From Ixodes scapularis (Eukaryota > Arthropoda > Arachnida > Ixodida > Ixodidae), in the NCBI RefSeq assembly GCF_016920785.2, contig NW_024609846.1, forward strand, positions 117,951,473-118,015,472: a stretch of DNA of 64,000 nucleotides, written 5' to 3'. The number at the start of each line of letters is the position of its first letter. Position 1 is the stretch's first letter. Below, piece after piece: positions 30,204 through 41,930 of the stretch. The position numbers were made by a program, and so were the translations under genes. The notes beneath the pieces are model-generated. The model searched no databases. It had not been told where the DNA came from and saw only the letters and a program-made list of their open reading frames with translations.

Positions 30204-33200
30204 CTACTTTTCTGGCTGTCGCTTCTCCATCCGTTCCTTTGCATGGGCCAGCCATGACTTCAGTGCCTTCTCCACCTTGTATTCAGTTGCCCCAAGGCCC
30301 TTATTGGCGAGCAGAAATTCTAGAATGATAAAGAATGCAAGTGTGTTCCAAAGCTGAAGTAGTGCACGGAAGTCAGCTGTTTTCTGAAACAAGAACAAGT
30401 AACTAAATGCACAGTGTAATTTTCTAGGATTCAAAGGAACTTAACATTGGTTGGCACATTCCAATCATTAATTCTTATACTCCGTTTCATACTTCAATGC
30501 AACGCTACTGGCACAAGCGTGTGGCTTCATCTAGCATCCCACTTACGCAAGGGCGCGCGAAAGCGCAAGATCAAGCCAGACGCTTGCGCCAGTAGCCTTG
30601 ACAGCATTGCGCATTAAGTATGAAACAGAGCATGGGCAGCCACCAGGATAGGCAATAAAAGTATTATTTTATAAAGTTCCATAATGCATCCAACAAACTT
30701 GGGTTGTCTAAAAACCACTGGGCAAAAAAATTCTAAAAGACCTGAATAACTATGATGTCAGTGTAACTCGGCTTTACTGCGAGCATGGGATCAAGAAATA
30801 ATCTGCTGCTGCAGGTAGCTAGAGTATCTCGACGCCTCCAGCTGCAGTAGCCACCGACGACTCCTTAGGTCGAGATGTTGCGATTATCAGGCTTCTTAGT
30901 TTTAACCCCTTGAAGGATACATGCAAAGGAAAAAAACTTTTTTTTTTAAACAGGCTAGATGGAAAAATATTATAAAACGAATTTACAAAGAAGAAAAAAA
31001 AATTTAGAACTATATTTAGGGCGCAGAACGAACTTGTAGTTGGCGCCAAACTGCCAAATTTTTTTTTCCAAAAGTAACCTAAAAGTGCCATATTTTTTTT
31101 TAATCTTGAATTGTTATTCCTCTAGTATTACACAGAAAGTGTGAAAAAATTATTACGGAAAAATTAGCGGATGCGAAAAAAATATCTGCCAACTAAAACG
31201 AGTGCTGCCATCTATGATCAGCATCGCAAAACTACTCGGACGAGCCTAGCTCGTCCTTGGAATTGAGGGCTACCGAAAAAACCACTGGACGAGCTGAGCT
31301 CGTCCACGACAGTTTTAGCCAGAAACTGGCCGATGAGCTCGGCTCGTCCAAGGGACTTGAGGGGTTAATATTTTAAACTCCTGAAGGTTTGAGTACACCA
31401 CTCAATAGTGTGAAGTCAAATTTAGTCAACAAAGCCCAACTGCCAACAACTGTTATGGCATATTTTGGCAATGGGCTGATCATGTTGAGATTCAACAGTT
31501 AAATGGGATGCTTAACAAGTTAAATATCAATCATAACCAATTTTGTGCTAATTATCACACCACACTCATGCTTGCATATGTGCTGTGGTTAGTAGCATCA
31601 CTCCAAATAAATATTATTTTTTGTCAACTATGCCTCAAATATTAATACCCATTGATGCAGGAAAGTGTGCAAGCGCACTAGTTCACAGCCCCTGCATAAA
31701 TTTATAGGAAGAGTAAATGTTCAGATTGTGCTAAATTTTCCAGTTGATTAGCTTTTGATGTTACTGTGACATATTTTAGTACATTCGGTGCCCAAACTAG
31801 TATAGACTTGTTTGCAGCGTTCACCACCAAATTACTCTCAGTCGGTTGCAAGCCTCTATTGTGAAAAGTCAGCACAGTTACATACCAAGCAGAACTGTCC
31901 AGCTCCGAAGGTTACAAAACTTCCTTTTCCCTTTGCCTCCCTGAAAGCTAAATTCAACTGCCACCTCATCTGACATTAGCTTATGAAGGACTCTTTGCAG
32001 GGCGTCGTGGATGCTTTTTCCGTCACAGCCTTTCCAATGCATCTTCTGCAACAGAAAGTAAAAAATAACTATTAGAATCCAGTGTCATGATTGTCACATG
32101 GCTGCTGGATTTGAGATTTCTCAGTTTAAAAATATGCAACTAGTAACACATAACATGTTCAACAGACATTTGTGCAGAATGTCCAAGAACAATGTTTACT
32201 TAAAATGGCCTGCACAAAGTCATCAACTTGACCTATCAGGTGGCATTCGATGTACTAAAAATTTAGGTCCCTACTCAGAACACAAAAGAAATAATAAATA
32301 AGGAACTGATTTTTTGTCAAACGTAGGACACACACTGTCGGGAAGAGATGGAATGACGGCCATGTTTCAGTCAGTTAGATGAATCGGTAACTTTTAAAAT
32401 ACGCCACAGCTCACAAAACTGATTCATACGATTCTTCAAAACTATATTGAATCCACCCTGCTGCAGTAGCTCATGTTAGTTTGGGTACAGGAAAGAGGTT
32501 TCACGGTGCAACTAAGTCTTCCACTCCACCAGGCAGCACTTTGTTGCTTCTGTAGTCCTGAGTATGTTTTCTTACGCGTCCTTGTCTCTGTTGCCCAGTG
32601 CCTACACCACATTGCCCTGAAAGCCACTTTCACAGCTGTGTTAGAAGCAGCTGCACTGTCTCAAGATGTGCTCGACAGTCTCTTTGTACCTGTTCCAGAA
32701 TCTAAATGTTGGGTCTCCTCTGTTAAGCAGACGATCATCTGCTTTTGCAGTGCGCAATAACACAAACAGATGCATTTCATCTGTCCACTTTCACACTATA
32801 GACAGGTGGATGCATTGCAGACCCCATACAGAAATTGAGAGAAATCCGAACTCTAAGCACTTGCTGATCTTGTAGTTTCTCGTGCTTATCTGCACTGGAC
32901 ACACCATATCTGGGTAATGTTAACGAACATAGCCGCTTCTCTATCTGTTCTCAACAGTGTGCTCCGCGCCGTCGAGAAAGTCAGTTGCTTCTTTCCTATT
33001 TCCTTTGTACGAGTTGAGACAAAAAATTGTAATGCCTAAATATCAGTCTTGGGTAAGTTACTTTTAAAAAGTAATTCGTTACAGTTACAGTTACTTTCAG
33101 AAAAAAGTAGCGAAATTACCGTTACAGTTACCGCAACAAAAAAGTAACTCGTTACAGTTACAGTTACTTTTAAAAAGTAACGACGTTACTTCTCCGTTAC

Positions 33201-36200
33201 TTTTCTATAACACAAAAAAAAAATTAGGAAAAACTAGAAAACGCTTTTCACCAAGTTTATTTGCATAAAATTAAAAAGTGTGCTTTTTACTTCTTATTGT
33301 AAGTTGGCAGCAGTTTCTTCTCGAAATTAGTGTCTGAGAGTTTCCCTTTTTTGATACGAACACGTCCCTGTCCTTGCGGAACAGGCGCTCGTCTAACGCG
33401 CAGGTTGGAATTGCTGTGTTGTTTCGCCGGAACAGTTTTTGATTGCTGAGTAGGCGTTGAGGCAACAGAGTGTCGTTTTCTGCGGTCAAGTTGTTAGTAA
33501 CCACCTCCACCACAGCAAAATACTCTCTATACGCCGGCCATGGTAGTTCTTCTTTGTTCTTGTCAACATTTATATCCTTGGTAGCACTAGCACACTGCTG
33601 GCTCGTTGACGGTCGCGCTGGGTTCATAGAGTCCCTGGACATATTTCAGTTCGTACCCGGCAAGCCAGAAACAAAGCCCGCGCAAACAGCAGTAAATTTT
33701 GCCTCGACTGTTGACACTACACCGGAGTAGTGGCGCAAATCAAAATACGAACATGAGCAGTGCCCTCCGCCTGTTTTGGAGATGCATGTTTGATTCACCC
33801 GATTAAAAAGCGTTTGCGCAGAAAAAAGAAAAAAAACGCAAAAGAGATAGTTCTTCAAGATACCAAGATCTAAGTGTTTAGTCACAAAGTACAAGCGCGT
33901 GCTAAAGATAACTACTCTTTTTTTTTTTCACCAAATCTGCACGTGGCTATATTCGGGTCGTGACTGGCGAGAAAGAACGTATTCACAAGTTTTTGTAAAA
34001 AATAACTTGACACTCGAAATTTCCGAACAGACAATTTGGAAAGCGCAAAGAATGGCTAAATTGTACTCGTTCAGTGATATATTATTCATAAAACACTGGA
34101 AAGTAACGACAAAAGTAACGTCGTTACTTTCATCGTTACCTCAGAAAAAGTAATAGAACTACAGTTACAAGTTACATTTTCAAAAAGTAACTCGTTACAG
34201 TTACAAGTTACCAAAAAAGTAACGAAATTACAGTAACGCGTTACTAGTAACGCGTTACTACCCAAGACTGCTAAATATGCCCAGTAAAATATATTTGTGA
34301 AAACCTCATATATCATTGCTGAATTTTGCAGGCCATTTTAGTGTGAGCTCTTCTGGGGGACACGGGTTGTAATCCAAGCACAAGCAAGCTGTTTGGTGTT
34401 GCAGATGGGCATACATTTGAATCTACAGGCAACTAAAAAAATCTGGCCCAAAAAAATCATGATGCAACTTGAAATGGTAAGCATTAGCTTACCAACTTTT
34501 TCTTCATTTCTTCGCTCTCCAATAAATGGTTGAAACTCAGAAAATTCTCAACCGTGTTGAATGTGTCCAAGATGATGCCATCACTGGAGTCTTCCACATA
34601 CTGAGCATTCTGGCTTAACTTTCCCACAATGAGGTCCAGTTGTTGAGACTGCTCCTCTTGTTTAGCTTTTACCATGTGCAGCAGACGGAACAGTTCTTTC
34701 TGCATTCCTGCAAAATATAAAAGGTATATGATTGTTAATGTCTGTGTCATAACAAACATGTTTCAGGAAAGTGGTAGAGCAACTGAGAATAGGATTAACT
34801 TGCTGATTTAGAAAGCTTTCAATAATTCAGACTTGGCTCATTTAAGCATATTAAAGCAACAATTATTTACCCAGAGAGATTGATCTAGTACATTAATGTT
34901 ATGCATTTGGCATTTATCTGCACTGTAAGTACCAGACACAACTGCTTGATTAGAGACACAGACTTAAAGTGAACTGTTAAATTACCATCTTTTAAGCATT
35001 CATTGGACATCCTTAGGCTGGTCAAATCAGTATGTTTAAAACAAGCCCTTGTGCTGGTAGTGTTTTTATTCTGCAACCTAGATAAAAAAACTTGCTATGG
35101 TAAATTTGTGAATACTCTTTAATAGCTTATTCATTTGGTTCTGTTCATTATACTTGTTTTCCAACGTCAACAGTTCAATCTAAACTAAGCACAACAAAAA
35201 AATATGGGGAACAGCATTGAACCCACCTTGGTTGTCTGCTGCATGACAAATTTGGTGCTTTTCTCCGTATGGGTGTCGCCTTTTGGCATTGCGACCTGTG
35301 TGAGATTTTCAAATAGTGAATCTAGTATTGGGGCTGGCACAGCCATATATGCAACACGAGGCAATATAATACACGAGCCTGAGCTTATGCTAGCTACATT
35401 TCTCAGTCTGCCAACGAGGCTACATGGTTAATTTAAGCATAATTATTTTAGTATTAAAGAAACTAAAAATAAGGTTCTTATGCACGAACTCAACTCTCCT
35501 ACGTCACGCCGCGGTGGTGGCGCGTCGGGCGCACTTCCGGTCTGGGGTGGTGGGCAGAAGTCGTCGTGTGAGACATGCATTCCTGCGTTCTTTTGGAAGA
35601 AACCAGACAATAAACCTGCCTTCACGTCAAAATGCTGCGACAGGGGCTGTACCAAGAGAGTCTGGAAAGGTCTGAAGGTCAGTTTTCACGTTTTTCTGTC
35701 CCCTCCGTTTGTCCGAGAACGTGGATAGTAGCCGTGAAAAGGTCAAACCAGGCGCTGTCGAACTAAGATTGTTTGTGCCGGCAACACTTTGTGGTTGCCA
35801 GATGTAGTTGTTTTGTTCCAACATGAACGAGAGAAAACCGCCAAGTTGTCCGGACCGCCCAGGGGTTCAGTGCGCCTTCAAATTCACATGGTTACCTGAT
35901 CGTTCGAACTTTCGTCTGCTCTTTCAAACTTGTCTGCTTTTTGTTGTCTGCTCGTTCAAAAAAAGCGGCCCGTAGACCCAACCTTGACGCAGTGATTGCA
36001 ATAAGAAGTAATTGCAGGCCTCAAAAGACTTAAGTAGGCTCGGTGTAAACAGTAGATACAAGATGCTGATCAGTGGTACCAGTGGCCATCACCAACTTGT
36101 TACGCTTGGTCTGTTCCCGCTTCCAATTTTCAGTATCGACGTCAATCATTGCCGCTACCTTCTACACTTTTGCAGCACGAGCGACGTCGCGACCAAAAAT

Positions 36201-39200
36201 AGCTAGAAGAATCTCGTCATGATTTTGGCGTCCATTCTGCGGCGTTCATGCGAATGAATCGCCGGACGTGAAATTATTTACGCAAAGGTTAGCGGCGTAA
36301 CGAGCCTTGATAATTTCACTCAGGCGATTAAAGTTGTAAGACATTGCTATGAGTACGTGGAATTGACAATTCTAACGTGAAAAAGAGAATGCAGACTCAC
36401 ACAGATGCCGACAACATGACATTCCAATGGTTTGTTGACGCCAAACACGGTGCTTCTTGCCCGCACTCCATTGCGCATGCGTTCGAATTGTCGTCTGCTC
36501 TTTCAAACTTGTCTGCTTTTTGTCGTCAGCTCGTTCAAACAACAGCGGCCCGTAAACCAAACCTTGACCCGGTAATTGCGATAAGAACTAAGTGCAGGCC
36601 TCAAAACACTTTTGAAGGTTGGTTGAGGTAAGTAGGCTAAGTGTAAACAGTAGATACAAGAAGATGTTGATCATTGTTACCTAATGGCCATCACCGACTT
36701 GTAATGCCCGACTCTACTAGCGGTTTTCAGTATCGACGTCCACCATCACAGCTACGGTCCGCGCTTTTTGCAGCTTGAGTGACGTCGCGACTGAAAATAG
36801 CGAGCAGAATCTCATCGTGGGAGTCAGGCTTTAGCGCTCATTCTGCGGCGTACACGTGAAATGAATCGCCACTTGTCACATTATTCACGCAAAGCTTTGC
36901 CTCGTTAATTTTGCTGAAGCCGCTTAAGTAGTCAGACATTGTTAGGAGGACGTAGAATCAACAATTACAGCGCGAAAAAGAGCACGGGGACTCCCAGCGA
37001 CGTCGACGACAACGCAATTCAATGGTTTGTTTATGGGCAACAGCGGGCTTCTTGCCCACCGTCTACCGCCCATGCGCGGCGCCGCTGGCGTCCGCTAGGG
37101 TCGCTCCGGTTTGTTTGTAAGCATGAGTTGGTGTATATTTCTCACCTTTCACACCACCTCTGCAGTTTTCCTTGTGTGTCTTCTGAGATGAATGATCTGG
37201 AAGATCGCCAAAAACTTAAGAGCTTTAGAAGAATGCTCAGCACACTAGGAACTGTTACCAATAATAAACTGCGAAGCCTGAGGAATTAACCGCAGTTCAG
37301 GCAAGATGGTGTATATTCAGATGTGGCCCTGAAACTGTAGCACACAAGAGCAGAATAATAGGCACCATGAAATGTACTCAATGTTTCTGCTGCTGGGTCG
37401 CTCCGCTTTTTTGTACAAGTCTCGTGCTCATAATTTTAAAAGCAACAGTCCCTTTCAAAGCCTTCTGCAGTAGGGCTGTGGTAATATAAATAATACAATT
37501 ATAATTGTATCAAAAAAACAAAAGCCGAATATTGAATTGAATACCAAACTTGTTTCACATGAGCTCAAATATTTACATAGTTGTGCAAGAAAAAGCAGCT
37601 GGTGTGTGCTTTCTGTGGTCAACTTTTCCCATCGGGCCGTAACTAGAAGACTACTTTACACATTTATTTTTTGCAGTAGTGTAAGCTTCTAAGCATGCTT
37701 CATCTAGCACTCTGAAATGCACTTTGCAACAATATTTCAATTTGAAACGGGGACTTTTCTTGGGAGGCATGGTGCAGTGTTGGATACTCTTGTCCCCTAA
37801 TAATTCTTATCTGTCGATCACAAAGGGCCTTTTTATCTGCGTGCTTTTGGGTATGCAGTATTCAAAATATACTTATTTATTTATACTCTATTAGCTAGCC
37901 CATAGTAGAATGAGAAAAGTAAAATGCATTTCGCATATTCCAAATCTAACAAGACAGGTCTTTCGGTCGCCTTTTGACGAATATGAATTATACTCGAGTA
38001 ACTCAATACTATATTAACAGTTTGATTAACAAATCAAACTATTATGAAGTCGATTAAACAACATAATAAAGTACAATGTGCCTGATGAACAGAGCTAGAA
38101 AAAATAGCCTTGTAGTGATATAACTCAATTGATCTGACGAATTCCGACAGCTAAGGGGTGCTAAAAGAAATGGAGAAAAGCCTAAACTGTAAGGGAAAGA
38201 AAACCAGACAGGCCAACTGTAACTCACCTTGTTGGACTTGAGGGGCCCATTGATGACCACAGGAGGGGTTGGTGGTGGTTCAAAAGAGCTTTCTCCCTCT
38301 TCGTCCCAGTCATCATCAGATTCTGCCGCAGGTGGTAGTGGTTCCTTTTGTGGTTGCAAGTATCCATGTGCCTCTGAAAAAATTGTTGTTTGGGAAATTA
38401 CTCTAGACACACATGCTCAAAGCCAACATAAACAGGAGGTCTACATCCGAATACAAGTTAAGGTCGCAACAGATGCACCACCACAGCCTCATTGCAGGCA
38501 GTGTTGCTCCGCAATGCGCGAATGGCAACCTTTGCAGTTGAGCAAGTCGATACATAGTAACAAGAATAGCAGGAAAGAGAAACTGCAAATATGCAGGAAC
38601 CAGGCAAGGAACTACACAAACGCGGCGCTAACTCCTGTCTCTTGTTTTTTTTACCGCAGCAAAAATAAATTTAAAAAGAAGTAGCAGCGTAATAAAAGTA
38701 TGCTTTAAATTTCTAAGGGACAGTTTGACTTTACAAAAAGGTTGGATGCTTGTTTCAAGGCGCACATTCCATGTTTTGGGGTGGCATTGCGTACAACTAT
38801 CTCGCCGAGTCCTTTTTCTGCTTCTTTTTTTAATGTTCATATTTATTGGAGAGAAAGAAAAAAGCATTGTCGTATCTGCATTACTTATTTCGTCATGGCT
38901 ACCGCCTTTCCTGGTTGTCCCGTGGAGCAATGTGTTGCCTAATTGGAACATGGTTGCGTTTATTTGGCTCAACCTCAACTTACAAAAAGTAGGATGCATC
39001 AATTGTTATCTAGATGAGGCGACAGACAACCAACTAGGTTCAAATTGTGGCACAAACGCACCAGACAGGGCCTTAGCCACGGGGGGCGGGGGGGGGGGGG
39101 GGGGCTTGGCATCTTTGAAATTTCCAGTTTAGCTGTCAGCTCCTCTCACCCCTCCCTCACCCAGGTCAACTTCCCAAAAGCAAACCCTACCCCCCCCCCC

Positions 39201-41569
39201 CCCCCCAAAAAAAAAAAGAAAAAGCTTCTGGCTACAGGCTTGACATTAGACACATATTAAAACACATCAATTCTACTGGTATAAGCAGTGCACAGGAGAC
39301 AATGAACTTACTAACATCAATTTTTACAGGCTGCATAGGGTAGGCACGTTTAAAATAAAATCATAGTAGCGAACAGGGTGTCCAACCGGAAACGAACTGA
39401 AAATCGGACCGTTATTTTTTTCCGAACTGTACGCGAACCGAATTGAAACGCTCGCCATCATCTTGGCACTGAACCGGAACCGAACCAAAAAACAAAATAA
39501 TGATGAACGGTTCAGAAAACGGTTCAACGGCTTTTTATTTTGCGAAACATGTTAGTTACCTAGTAGTTACAATACTTGCGTGCCTTAAAGAAAAGAAAGC
39601 AAATGCTTTGTATCGAGATTGCGAGTTTCTATTGTTTAATTCCTAAATTAGGTTTTTTTCAATGTCATGGAAATTATAAAAGGGTTAACAAAATAAAAAA
39701 AAGTGGTCGTCCTGCTTTGGGGCAATAATTGCCACGGTGTGCTAAATAAGGGGATATGCAATCAATCAATCAGTTGTTTTACTTTCCTTGTTTGGGGAGA
39801 GCTGTTCATATACAAGCTGAACAGGACTCAAAAGAAAGCAGTAAACAAAACACTTAAATTGGAACTCTTTTTTTTTCTTGCCAGAAAGGTCAATAAACGT
39901 CTACCCAATTTCAATTTTAAAAAAGAAAAGTCGACACACGTGCATGTGAACACAAGCTTAGTTTTCGGATCGTTTTACGTATGCTGGAGCATGGCCAAAA
40001 CTCCTCCAGTCCGTCTGTTGCTACGCTCCATCTCTCCTTCAATGGACTAAGAAAAAAACCTATGGGTCGTCAGGTCCAATAACGGACGTATTAAAAATGC
40101 ACGTTGCAGATTGCTCCCTTGTGCGTATGATCGAGAGGGTAATATAACACGTAATTTCTAACTGGCTCGCAATTGGACGTGGCGACCCCGTAGCTTTTCC
40201 TCCGAGTCTATCATAGGGTGATACAGAGTACAGATCGAAATAGTGTTTTCAGGTCACATGCCTGTAGAAGGAAAAGGAAATCCTAGCAGCCGCAGAGTCC
40301 ATATGCCATGCAAAGTGTCGAAAGGCGCTCAAAAGCAAAGGTTCCGCCTGTTTGGAGGGCTTAGACGTGCTGCTTCCATCAGTTACTTTGCTCCTTTCAG
40401 GTGGCGATGGGGTGGGAAGGAAAGGGGCTAGACACCACAAAGGCGTGAGGAAGAAGCAAACAGAGCTTTTTAGTTTAGCTTAACTTTATTTTACAGGTCG
40501 GAAGGAAGATTGATGACAGAAAGAGTAAAACACGCAGGACGACGAATATTGAATAGAAGTGTTCCTCGTCCTGTGTGTTCTATTCCTCCTGCTGCAGTTA
40601 ACTCTACCAACGTACTCTTCAGATAATAACTTAACAAATAAACGACACATAGCAAGGAAGATTCTCTCCTAGCAATATTCAGGTTGCAGAAAACAATTTC
40701 AGTTATTAGGAGTGAAACCGAAATTCCTCTCTATTTGGTCATTAGTCTGCACAAGAAAGAAGAGCAGAGTGGGTGACACTTATCCACTGACTCAAAGCCA
40801 CCCCTTCCCCACTTTTCCCTCTTGCGCGGAGTAATGGCAGAATAGAGAGAAGTTTCGGTGTCCCTCGTAAGAACTGAAAATTTGTGACGCAAATATTGCA
40901 AATAGAAAGTTCCAACAGAAACTAATTTTGAGACATGCCTATTCTACCCAGGCCATAAATGAAATATTTTTTTATGAGTAACATGACAATCAAACTGCTA
41001 GAACCATAAGCTGTGGGGAATATTCTGTAAACGATAGCTTACTTGAAGTTGAGGCACAGAAGCCAACTAGTACATCATCCTCATCAGTTTCATCTGGCTC
41101 CCATCGCATCGGCTTTTTTCGGCGTCTTTCTACGTCACTTTGCAAATCAGAGGTCTCTTCGGCTCGCGGAAGTTTTCGTCTAGCCTTCTCGTAGGACTCT
41201 GCAAGTTCGAGAAAAAAAAAAAAAGAAACAGAATACAAAATTTCACACACTAGACATTTTGGAACTATTAAATTCCATAAATAGAAAGAAAAAAGTTCAC
41301 CAACTGCTGAATTTTTAAAACCAATTGACGTGCAATAAATTTTGAAATGTAAGTTATGGGAATGCACTGCCATACTAACCAAACCAATCCAGGGCAGTGC
41401 ACCTTAGCCGCTTCCAGAAGTCTGGCGGTTGGTGCGCGTTTTGCACCATTTGTTGCATTTTTCTCGGGTTCTTCTCTGGTGGCCAAGCGACATAGCCATC
41501 CTTATACCAGGACCTTGGAACAACTGCGACCATATCATCTTCATCGCTGAATTTGACGATGGCAAACAT
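30204..41569 (-). CDS. DUF4806-domain protein, seven-exon gene
   Basis: Minus-strand coding exons: 41,569-41,380; 41,198-41,043; 38,373-38,228; 35,295-35,227; 34,699-34,493; 32,045-31,886; 30,376-30,204 (stop TAG). All have GT donors and AG acceptors, and together give 366 residues in frame. The N terminus (MFAIVKFSDEDD, then a YEKARRKLP...EETSDLQS stretch) and the C-terminal DUF4806 domain (FNTVENFLSFNHLLESEEM, DALQRVLHKLMSDEV, GATEYKVEKALKSWL) match a family greatly expanded in ticks and cnidarians. The middle is acidic and Pro-rich. Two junctions (34,699 and 30,376) keep frame only if a second AG 7-8 nt beyond the first is used. The function is unknown. The gene lies 361 bp behind a co-oriented transposase. 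Confidence 0.72.
30479..30632. mobile_element. Small inverted-repeat MITE in the last intron
   Basis: CTCCGTTTCATACTT...CTACTGGCACAAGCG is mirrored by CGCTTGCGCCAGTAG...AAGTATGAAACAGAG. Arms are about 45 bp and imperfect. No clear duplication. Confidence 0.65.
30906..31364. mobile_element. piggyBac-like MITE with TTAA duplication
   Basis: The element starts CCCCTTGAAGG and ends CTTGAGGGG, and is flanked on both sides by TTAA (30,902-30,905 and 31,365-31,368), the obligatory piggyBac target. It is 459 bp long with no coding capacity. Its right part holds three short palindromes of the type GGACGAGCTGAGCTCGTCC (about 31,236, 31,293 and 31,333). Confidence 0.75.
32046..33043. other. Intron sequence with a possible LINE relic
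   Basis: No exon was found. On the minus strand around 32,640-32,760 a stretch reads KADDRLLNRGDP and YKETVEHILRQC, resembling the C-terminal Cys/His end of a LINE ORF2. It is too degraded to name. Confidence 0.35.
33044..34270. mobile_element. hAT-type DNA transposon hAT-2, internally deleted
   Basis: Terminal inverted repeats CAGTCTTGGGTA / TACCCAAGACTG and an 8-bp duplication CTAAATAT (33,036-33,043 and 34,271-34,278) identify a 1,227-bp hAT element. Subterminal regions repeat GTTACAGTTAC and AAAAAGTAACG blocks on both sides. These are probably transposase binding sites. It sits in an intron of the DUF4806 gene. Confidence 0.93.
33271..33642 (-). pseudogene. hAT transposase remnant: both ends fused by internal deletion
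   Basis: The 123-residue frame joins an N-terminal segment ELPWPAYREYFAVVEV, like the start of a BED-type zinc-finger region, to a C-terminal segment ALDERLFRKDRDVF followed by SRRNCCQL, like the hAT dimerisation domain. The catalytic middle is missing. It cannot transpose DNA but could in principle make a short dimerising protein. The frame may simply have survived because the deletion is young. Confidence 0.55.
35296..35901. other. Intron sequence, no gene assigned
   Basis: A GC-richer block at 35,480-35,690 has overlapping frames on both strands, one with a CETCIPAFFWKKPDNKPAF stretch, but no recognised domain or splice support. Confidence 0.3.
35902..37070. repeat. Tandem repeat, two copies of ~579 bp
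   Basis: GTTCGAACTTTCGTCTGCTC at 35,902 recurs as GTTCGAATTGTCGTCTGCTC at 36,481. Later blocks (GTAAACAGTAGATACAAGA; TTTTCAGTATCGACGTC; GAATGAATCGCC) keep the same spacing. The second copy runs to about 37,070. It lies in the third intron of the DUF4806 gene. Confidence 0.85.
37071..38227. other. Intron sequence, no gene seen
   Basis: AT-rich sequence with short frames. Nothing recognised. Confidence 0.35.
39066..39242. mobile_element. Short MITE with poly-G and poly-C arms
   Basis: CAGGGCCTTAGCCACGGGGGG at the left is mirrored by CCCC...AGCTTCTGGCTACAGGCTTG at the right, so long G and C runs (39,080-39,102; 39,190-39,206) can pair. The ends resemble the widespread hAT MITEs beginning CAGGGGCGTAGCCAG. 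No duplication could be fixed. Confidence 0.45.
39379..39540. mobile_element. Possible hAT terminus, left end only
   Basis: CAGGGTGTCCAACCGG followed by repeated CGAACCG and GAACGGTTC motifs is typical of hAT ends. No partner end was found. Confidence 0.3.
40495..40625. repeat. Imperfect hairpin with ACACGCAGGACG arms
   Basis: AAAACACGCAGGACGACGAAT is loosely mirrored by TCCTCGTCCTGTGTGTTCTA about 40 bp later. It is similar in style to the hairpin at 61,322-61,450. Confidence 0.4.
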
Positions 41570-41930
41570 TCCTAAATGTAAGACCAAGTACAGGAATTTG
41601 TTATTTCAGGGAAGACAGCTGAGGGAAGGCAGCACAAAGATTAGTTTGCAAAAAGAGTGGAGACCTATGTATTACTCAGCTGCAATGGTTAGTAAATTTG
41701 CACTGCACACTAACATTCTCAATCTGAAATTGGTATTTTCGAGCCTTCAGCAGGTATCATAAATTTAAAAATAATACTACTAATATTAAAACTTACTGCA
41801 GCTAGGTGGAGCTGGCCATGGTGAAGACCAAACGAAAAAAAATGTATTCCATGTAGGAACCCAAGTATTCTGCACTTTCTCTGTATTATTAATTCCAACA
41901 GAAGTTTCCAATGTGGTCACCAGCTCCAAG

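Noticed and set aside
32473..32875. Plus-strand protein of about 95 residues
   Set aside because: The opposite strand has a LINE-like Cys/His remnant, and the plus frame is low-complexity.
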